Below are positions 57,613 to 64,000 of a DNA stretch of 64,000 nucleotides, one piece after another. The notes beneath the pieces are model-generated. The model ran no database searches. It saw only the letters and a list, made by a program, of their open reading frames with translations, and was not told the DNA's origin. The translations under genes and the position numbers were made by a program. The first letter of the stretch is position 1. Each line of letters starts with the position of its first letter. Source of the DNA: Erinaceus europaeus (taxonomy: Eukaryota > Chordata > Mammalia > Eulipotyphla > Erinaceidae); contig NC_080172.1 in NCBI RefSeq assembly GCF_950295315.1, positions 79,689,118 through 79,753,117 on the forward strand, in the 5' to 3' direction.

Positions 57613-58869
57613 AGACAGCTACCATATAGGGAACTAAAAGGCAACAAATTTAGTATATACCATAGTCTCAGGTTCTTAGTAAGATAAACTGAGACCTAAA
57701 ACAAATTTCATAATATGGATAAATCCTTAAAGCATGCATTAGACAGTATACATATTTCTACAGAATTGTGTTTTATCAAATTCAACAAAATAATATTACA
57801 GGTTTCACTTTCATTTGCATCGAGTAATAATCACAAAACAACAACAAAAATACTCTATAGTCCTCTCAGAGACCCAGCTGTCTGAGACCCAGCTTGGTTC
57901 TATATTCAATGCATGACTGAAACTGGTCATTTTAACTCTTGAGTCCACTTCTCCCAATATAATAAATGTGGATAATATGTCCTTATTGTCATAAGGTTTC
58001 AGCAAAACCATACAGGTAGCATTTTACAAGGCTCTGACAGGATGTTAGTAAACTTTGTAGGTTGTATCAAGTATTCTAGAATTTAAATTGTCTAGCAGAG
58101 GAGAAAATGAAATGCTTTTCTTGTAAAGAAAAGGTTAACTTCCTTGAAGTGTAAAAGACAATTTAATAAAAAGCTAACAGACCAAAATCAAATTGGATTA
58201 AAAATACTAATCCCAGGTAAATAAATAGGCAGAGTTCCACAGAAGTATAACACTAAGGAGCTTGTGGGGTTAGTGTATAACAAAGCAACATCTATTTCAA
58301 AGGATATTTTTAAATGGGGCAAGGATTTTAAGTAGGGGTCTTGAACCAGAAATACAACTAAATGGGCTCATGACCATAATATTAAGCCTTTTCAATTCTT
58401 CTCACATAGACGGACATTCTATAATCCAAGTTGTAAAAACACATGCTTTCAGGCTACATGCAAGTAAAATAATATGTTTACAAATTAAGTTCAAATTAGT
58501 TGCAAAGTTTACATAAACTCATTAGTAAAAGAAACACTAACTACATTTAGGCAAAATTGGAAATTTTTCTGCAATTTCTATCACACATCAAATTACAGTA
58601 ATAGCAATCTTACATAGCTGGAAGGGATTCAAATACCTTCTCATGAACACAGTCCAAAAATGAAACAATAACTAATTCATTTAATTCTTAAAGCCTCAGA
58701 AAAAGAAAAAAATATCCCACTATGGCTCTTTACCAACTTATTTTGATAAAGAATTAAAATGTCTAAGTAGCATCTTATAATTTCCATAGCATATTTATAG
58801 TGATTTTATAGTAATAAACCATATTTATCACATGCTAACAAATAAGATATTAAGGGAACTTTCACAGTT
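57613..58869. other. Unique sequence, no gene seen
   Basis: No repeat recognised. The antisense frame 57811-58011 lacks splice support. Confidence 0.4.
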
Positions 58870-58962
58870 TCTCAGGATAGTCTCCATCTTTCAGAGATTA
58901 GGAGCTCAGGAAGGTCTAATGATGTTCCTGGACACATAGCTTTTCAGAGGCAGTGATGGTCT
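58870..58962 (-). mobile_element. MIR fragment, antisense
   Basis: 'ctttcagagattaggagctc' and 'ggtctaatgatgttcctgga' fit the antisense MIR core. Confidence 0.6.
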
Positions 58963-59279
58963 CCCACATAGTCTGAAAACAATTCTGTCTCAAGAATCAC
59001 TCTATTTTGTTTACCAGCAATTCTGAGAGGAAGTTAGAGAAGGTGTCATGAATTGTTCGGTAAATGAAGAAATAAGAAATAAACATTGAGTGCTGTGCTC
59101 CAACTTAAATGATTAGTAAGTGATAGGGTCAGCTTACTTTTGTAAAATATACCTAATTAAATGAGAACATATATAATTTTTAATTTTCATCTTCAGTATC
59201 ATTTGAGGGAATACTGTTTTATAGGATTATTGTTGTCACATGTCAGTCATCAGACAAAATTCGGTAACAACAGCAACAA
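58963..59279. other. Unique sequence
   Basis: Nothing recognised. Confidence 0.4.
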
Positions 59280-60040
59280 AAAACAAACAAAAAAAATTAA
59301 AGATGAGGGAAAGAACTGAATAAACTCCTCACTAAAGAAGATCTTCAGAGGGCCAATAGGTATATGAAAAAGATATTCAAAATCATTATCAAGGAAATGC
59401 AAATCAAGGCAATAATGAGATAGCAGATCACCTCTGTAAATATGACCTATAACAAAAGGAGAGAAAAAGGTGCTAATGAGGATGTGAAGAGAACACTGTC
59501 ACAGTGTTGAGAATATGGACTTTGGCTCAGTCCCTGTGGAAGACAGTCTGGAGGTTCCTTAAAATATTAAAAGTGGATCTGTGCTATGATCTTGCAAGTC
59601 ATTTCTAAGGAATCTGTCCAGAGAACACAAAACCACTTATATGAGATCAGTGCTCACCTATATTGATGGCATCCCTATTTGTGATAGCCAAAATTTAGAA
59701 ACAGCCCAAGTCTAACAATAGATGACTGTATAAGAAATTCTGGTATATATTCATATATATTCACCTGAATTACTATTCATGTCTAAGAAATAATCAAATC
59801 TCTTCTGCTACAACATGGATGGAACTGTAGACAATCATGTTAAGTGAAATAAGCCAGAAGGAGAAGGGATAATCTCATTCATAGGTGGCATTTAAGAAAC
59901 AAAGCAAGGAACAACACAGGGTGAAACCTCAATGAATTGTGGTCTACTGAAACAGATTCAGGGACTCAAAGAGGGTAAGAAAGAAGTGCTAGGGGTAAGG
60001 TTGGCAATCTTAGGTCTTATTGTGGAATAATTCATAATCT
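59280..60040 (+). mobile_element. Old L1 ORF2 C-terminus and 3' UTR
   Basis: 'atcaaggaaatgcaaatcaa', 'ccctgtggaagacagtctgg', 'gtgatagccaaaatttagaa', 'caacatggatggaactgtag' and 'gttaagtgaaataagccaga' match the L1 C-terminal coding end and UTR in order. Heavily mutated. Confidence 0.88.
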
Positions 60041-60127
60041 CATTATAATGAAGTATAGCATGTTATTCAAAACAATTTCAAACATATTATTTACTGAAAA
60101 TAATAAAGACCTATAGAACTTTCTACC

Positions 60128-60132
<5 letters not shown>

Positions 60133-60173
<41 letters not shown>
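60133..60173. repeat. (CA)n microsatellite
   Basis: About 20 CA units. Confidence 0.97.
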
Positions 60174-60184
60174 TTGTTGTTTTT

Positions 60185-60345
60185 GTCAAGGCTTAACCAC
60201 TCTGGGTTGACTTTTTCAGATAGAAATATAGAAACAGAAAGAGTGCATAAGTTTCTTCCAATGCAATGGATGCTCAATTTGAACCAGATTTTATGCTTGG
60301 AAAAGCAGGTACATTATCCGGTGAATTACTGTGTCAGTCCCAGAT
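60185..60345 (-). mobile_element. SINE-2-like copy, antisense
   Basis: 'aagcaggtacattatccggt' then 'gaattactgtgtcagtccca' is an antisense SINE head. The CA repeat lies at its tail side. Confidence 0.55.
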
Positions 60346-61308
60346 CTTTTTAAAGTAGAAATTAATAATTAACTATAAAAATTTTAAAGCAACATTGAAA
60401 AAAAAAATCTCCATGTTCATTGAGTGGAAATTCAGTTTCTAGTCCAGACCCACTGATTAAAATGTCAATTTTTTGGTGACATGAGATAATAAATTCTTCA
60501 CTGAGTTGAATTCTGACCAACAGAGGCATAAAGCAGTATTGCTTTTTTGAAACTGATGTACAATACTTATTGTTAAAGTAATAATATAGACTAAAATATC
60601 CCTCTATGCATTTTGGCATAACCTAAGCATGCACTACTTACTAGAATTCAGATAAAACACCCTAATTATAATTTTATAAAGATACAGGTGGAAAGACAAT
60701 CCCTAGAGAAACATAATGCACAGGGAACTAAATAGGGATACATTTGTATATCCACGTAAAACCACAAATCTTAGTTGTTCTATCATATTAGTTTCCATTT
60801 GTTGTAGCTGTACAACATCAAAGTCACGATGTCCCTATATATTGCATTTAGCAGTAATGTAACTGACTACGTGAAGAAATCAAAGTGAGAGTTCCTAAGT
60901 AGTTTCCTGGCAATTGAGACAGCAGGCTCTTTCATCTGCTCTGTAACTGTGGCAGTGCATTGATTTAAACTCCTTCTGAGATCTCAAATGCTTTTATACT
61001 CTTAGGTCTCTTGAGTATTTTGTTTTAATTCCAAAGTGATAAAACTCTAACATGTAGCAGAATACCATCTTGTTTCCCCCCAAAAGGGGAAGGCTTATTT
61101 CAGCTTTGCTACTAAACTGCACAGGATCACTAAGTAAAATAGCTGTCCAAATGCTAGCTTATTAAGAAATCTGGCTTTGAGTTTAATTTTCTATGTTCTT
61201 CCATGGAAAACTGGATTAGGAGAGAAAAAATAAATAGTCCCACAGATGCTGCTTTTCAAAGGTTCAGTTCACAAATGGCATGATGAGCAAGAAGGTCTAT
61301 TTATTAAT
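60346..61308. other. Unique sequence, no gene seen
   Basis: The antisense frame 60362-60619 has no recognised domain. Confidence 0.4.
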
Positions 61309-63345
61309 GTTTTTTTTTTGTTTGTTTGTCTCATGATCATGATCCAGGACACCAAACCCTACCCACCTCCCACCCCAGAATCTTTTACTTTGGTAGAATA
61401 CACCAACTCCAGTTCAAGTTCTGCTTAGTGTTTTCTCTTCTGATCTTGTTTTACAACTTCTGCTTATGAGTGAGATCATTCCATATCCATCCATTTCTGA
61501 CTTATCTCACTTAACATGGATTCTTCAAGCTCCTTCCAGGATGGGGTAAAGAAGGTGAATTTCCCATTTCAATAGCTAAGTAGTATTCCATTATGTATAT
61601 ATACCACAACTTACTCAAGCCACTCATCTGTTGTTGGGACACTTCGGTTGCTTCCAGGTTTTGAGTGTTACAAATTGTACTGCTATGAGCATAGGTATAC
61701 ACAGATCTTTTTGGATGGGTGTTTTGGGTTCCTTAGGATATATCCCCAGGAGAGGAATTGAAGGGTCCATTTCTAGCCTTCTGAGAGTTCTCCAGACTGC
61801 TCTCCATAGGAGTTGGACAAATTGACATTGCTACCAGCTGTGCAGGAGGGTTTCTTTGTCCCCACAACCTCTTCAGCATTTGTTGTTGCTACCTTTTCTG
61901 ATGTATGATATTCTCATAGGAGTAACATGGTATCTCACTGTTGTCTTTATTTGCATTTCTCTGACAATCAATGACTTGTAGCACTTTTTCATATATTTGT
62001 TGGCCTTTTGGATCTCTTTTATGGAGAATATTCTGTTCATATCCTCTCCCTATTTTTGAATGGGGTCATTTGTTTTCTTGTTATTGAGTTTGATGAGCTC
62101 TTTATATATCTTGATTATTAGTCTCTTATCTGTTGTATGGCATGTAAAAATCTCCCATTCTGTGGGAGATCTCTCTGTTTCGGTGGTGGTTTCTTTTGCT
62201 GTGCAGAAACACTTTAATTTGTTCCATTGGTTTACTTTTTATTTAGTCTTCTTTGTAATTGGATTCATTTCATTGAAGATGCCTTTAAAATTTAGATGGA
62301 AATAGTTTTGCCAATATTTTCCTCTAAGTAATTGATAGTTTCTGTTCTAACATCCAAGTTCTTGATCCACTTGGAATTTAATTTTGTATTTGGTGGAATA
62401 AAGTGGTTCAGTTTCATTCTTCTGCATGTTTCAACCCAATATTTCCAACACCATATGTTGAAGAGACTGTCCTTTCCCCATTTAATAATCTGGGCACCTT
62501 TGTCGAAGATTAGAGCTGATAGGTGTAGAGGCTTACTTCTAAACTCTCAATTCTATTTCATTGGTCAGTGTGTCTATTTATATTCCAGTACCAAACAGTT
62601 TTGATTACAATGGCTCTATACTACAATTTGAGATCTGGGAGTGTGATATTTCCAGTCCTGTGGTTTCTTCTCAAGATTGTTTGGCAATTCTAGGTCATTT
62701 CTGGTTCCAGATAAACATTTGTGGCTTTTGTTCTATTCTCCTAAAAAAATGGTTGGTTGGGATCTTGATGGGAATTGCAGTAATTATGTATATTGCTCTG
62801 GGCAGTATATTCATTTTGATGTGTTAATTCTTCCAAACCATGAACATGGAAAATTTTCCACTTCCTTGTGTCTTCTTCCACTTCCTTGAATAGTGACTCA
62901 TAATTTTAAGTATACAAGTCTTTCACTTCTTTGGTTAGATTTATTCCTAGATATTTTATTGTTTTTTGTTGCTATAGTAAAAGGAATTGATATCTGGATT
63001 ATTTGCATAGAGGAATGCCATTGGCTTTTGTATGTTAATTTTGTAGCTTGACACCTTATTGTTTTACCTGATAATTTCCAAGATTCTTTAGGTTCTTTAG
63101 GCTGGATTCTTTAGGTTTTTCTATGTATATTATCACATCATCTGCAAACAGTGAGAGTTTGACTTCTTCTCTTCCAACCTGTGTCCCTTTAATTCCTTGC
63201 TCTGATTTGCTGATTGCTACAGAAAAAACTTCCAACACTATGTTGAATAGTAATGGTGATAATGGGCAGTCTTGTCTAGTGCCTGAACTGAGGGGGAATG
63301 CTTCCAGTTAAAGTCTTTATTTTTTAAGAGTATCATCTAGGAAGA
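61309..63345 (-). mobile_element. L1-C: 5'-truncated LINE-1, antisense
   Basis: Poly(A) at 61309-61328 (as T/GTTT on plus), a short 3' UTR, the ORF2 C-terminus (61500-62300) and the downstream part of the reverse transcriptase to about 63310. Several stops and shifts are present. Related closely to L1-A in sequence and domain order, but it ends earlier in the 3' UTR. About 2 kb. Confidence 0.93.
61511..63310 (-). pseudogene. L1-C ORF2 remnant
   Basis: Reading from 63310 downwards: '[13 protein letters not shown]'-like sequence, then [20 protein letters not shown] with the FADD catalytic motif retained, then thumb and C-terminal regions in several frames, ending LSKLWYIYIMEYYLAIEMGN near 61600. 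It starts inside the reverse transcriptase, so it never encoded a full protein after insertion. The plus-strand frames of 60-90 codons across 61631-63311 are its antisense shadows. Confidence 0.9.
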
Positions 63346-63354
63346 TATTGTTCT

Positions 63355-63618
63355 TTTTTTTTGCCACCATATTTACCACTGGGGCTTGGTGCCTGCACTA
63401 TGAATCCATCACTCTATGGGGCCAATTTGTTTTCCTTTTTCCTCTCTCTCTCTCTCTTTCTATTTTTACCTGACAGGATAGAAAGAAATTGAAAGGGGAG
63501 GGGTGATACAGAGGAGGAAAGACAGACAACTGCAGACCTGCTCATGAAGTGTTCCCTCTGTAGGTAGAGAGCAGGGTCTAGAATCCCGGGTTCTTGCACA
63601 TTTGTGCCACTGCCTGCC
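63355..63618 (-). mobile_element. tRNA-derived SINE, long form, antisense, diverged
   Basis: The extension is at 63370-63422 (antisense), CT tract at 63442-63460, body around 63530-63560 with a small deletion, and a decayed head at 63618. It sits near the 5' edge of L1-C. Confidence 0.82.
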
Positions 63619-63828
63619 CATGAGATTGCTTGTTTCCTTCTTTGTATCTGTCTTTTACAAAGTCAGTTCCAACAGACTTGGAGTTCAATAATGATCTGAG
63701 TGAAGAAATAGTAAAGGCAACAACAACAACAACAATATAACATACAGAAATCCAACATGTCCACTTGTTCTCTGAGGGGCTAAAAATAAAGTCAGGAGCA
63801 ACAAATAGGATTAAAGAATGGTGATTTG
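63619..63828. other. Unique sequence with a (CAA)n tract
   Basis: (CAA)5 at about 63718-63735. Nothing else recognised. Confidence 0.45.
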
Positions 63829-64000
63829 GGGGCCAGGAGGTGGCACACCTGGTTAAGCACATACATTACCATGGGCAAGGATGTGGGTTCAACCCCTGGT
63901 CCCCACCTGCAGGGAGAAACTTCAGGAGTGGTGAAGCAGGGCTGCAGTTGTCTCTTTGTCTCTCCCTCCTCCTCCCCTCTCAATTTTTCTCTTTCTCTAT
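63829..64000 (+). mobile_element. tRNA-derived SINE, cut by window end
   Basis: Head 'gggggccaggaggtggcaca', B-box 'ggttcaacccc', CTGCAG body and CT arm. It runs off the window. Confidence 0.9.

Overview
This window looks like non-coding DNA from a placental mammal, most likely a hedgehog (Erinaceus or a close relative). It is AT-rich and carries many mammalian L1 and MIR fragments. About 22 copies belong to a tRNA-derived SINE whose head, pol III boxes, CAA/AATAAA tail and young target-site duplications I associate from memory with the hedgehog ERI-type SINEs. No search was run, so the species call is an inference. There are no bacterial or phage genes, no CRISPR array, no tRNA or rRNA gene, and no recognisable endogenous retrovirus.

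Layout. 1-14.4 kb: mostly unique AT-rich sequence with an old L1 tail, a few SINEs, microsatellites and one dense, low-repeat block (5.05-5.58 kb) that could be a conserved non-coding element. 14.5-18.8 kb: a broken but long L1 (L1-A). 18.9-31 kb: a SINE-rich stretch with a possible processed pseudogene (20.5-20.9 kb) and a 200-N assembly gap (26108-26307). 31-37 kb: unique DNA, an unfamiliar 200-bp retroposon with a GAA tail (33241-33440) and two adjacent pieces of an abundant non-coding repeat, here called R. 37.9-44.2 kb: an older L1 (L1-B) that runs without any intervening poly(A) into the longest R copy. 44-50.5 kb: L1 and SINE debris, then unique DNA. 50.6 kb: the only convincing protein-coding feature, a 180-bp minus-strand exon with good splice sites. 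51-64 kb: SINEs, AT and CA repeats, MIRs, a second conserved-looking block (56.8-57.26 kb) and a minus-strand L1 (L1-C, 61.3-63.3 kb).

Interpretation. If the exon at 50.6 kb is real, much of the window is intron of a minus-strand gene that I could not name. The rest is a record of retrotransposition: L1 machinery (all copies here dead) mobilised SINEs, L1 tails and R. The observation most worth following is that R, seen at seven other places as 5'-truncated or partial pieces, may be an unusually long 3' UTR of the L1-B lineage rather than an independent repeat. I found no clear evidence of a new biological system beyond this.
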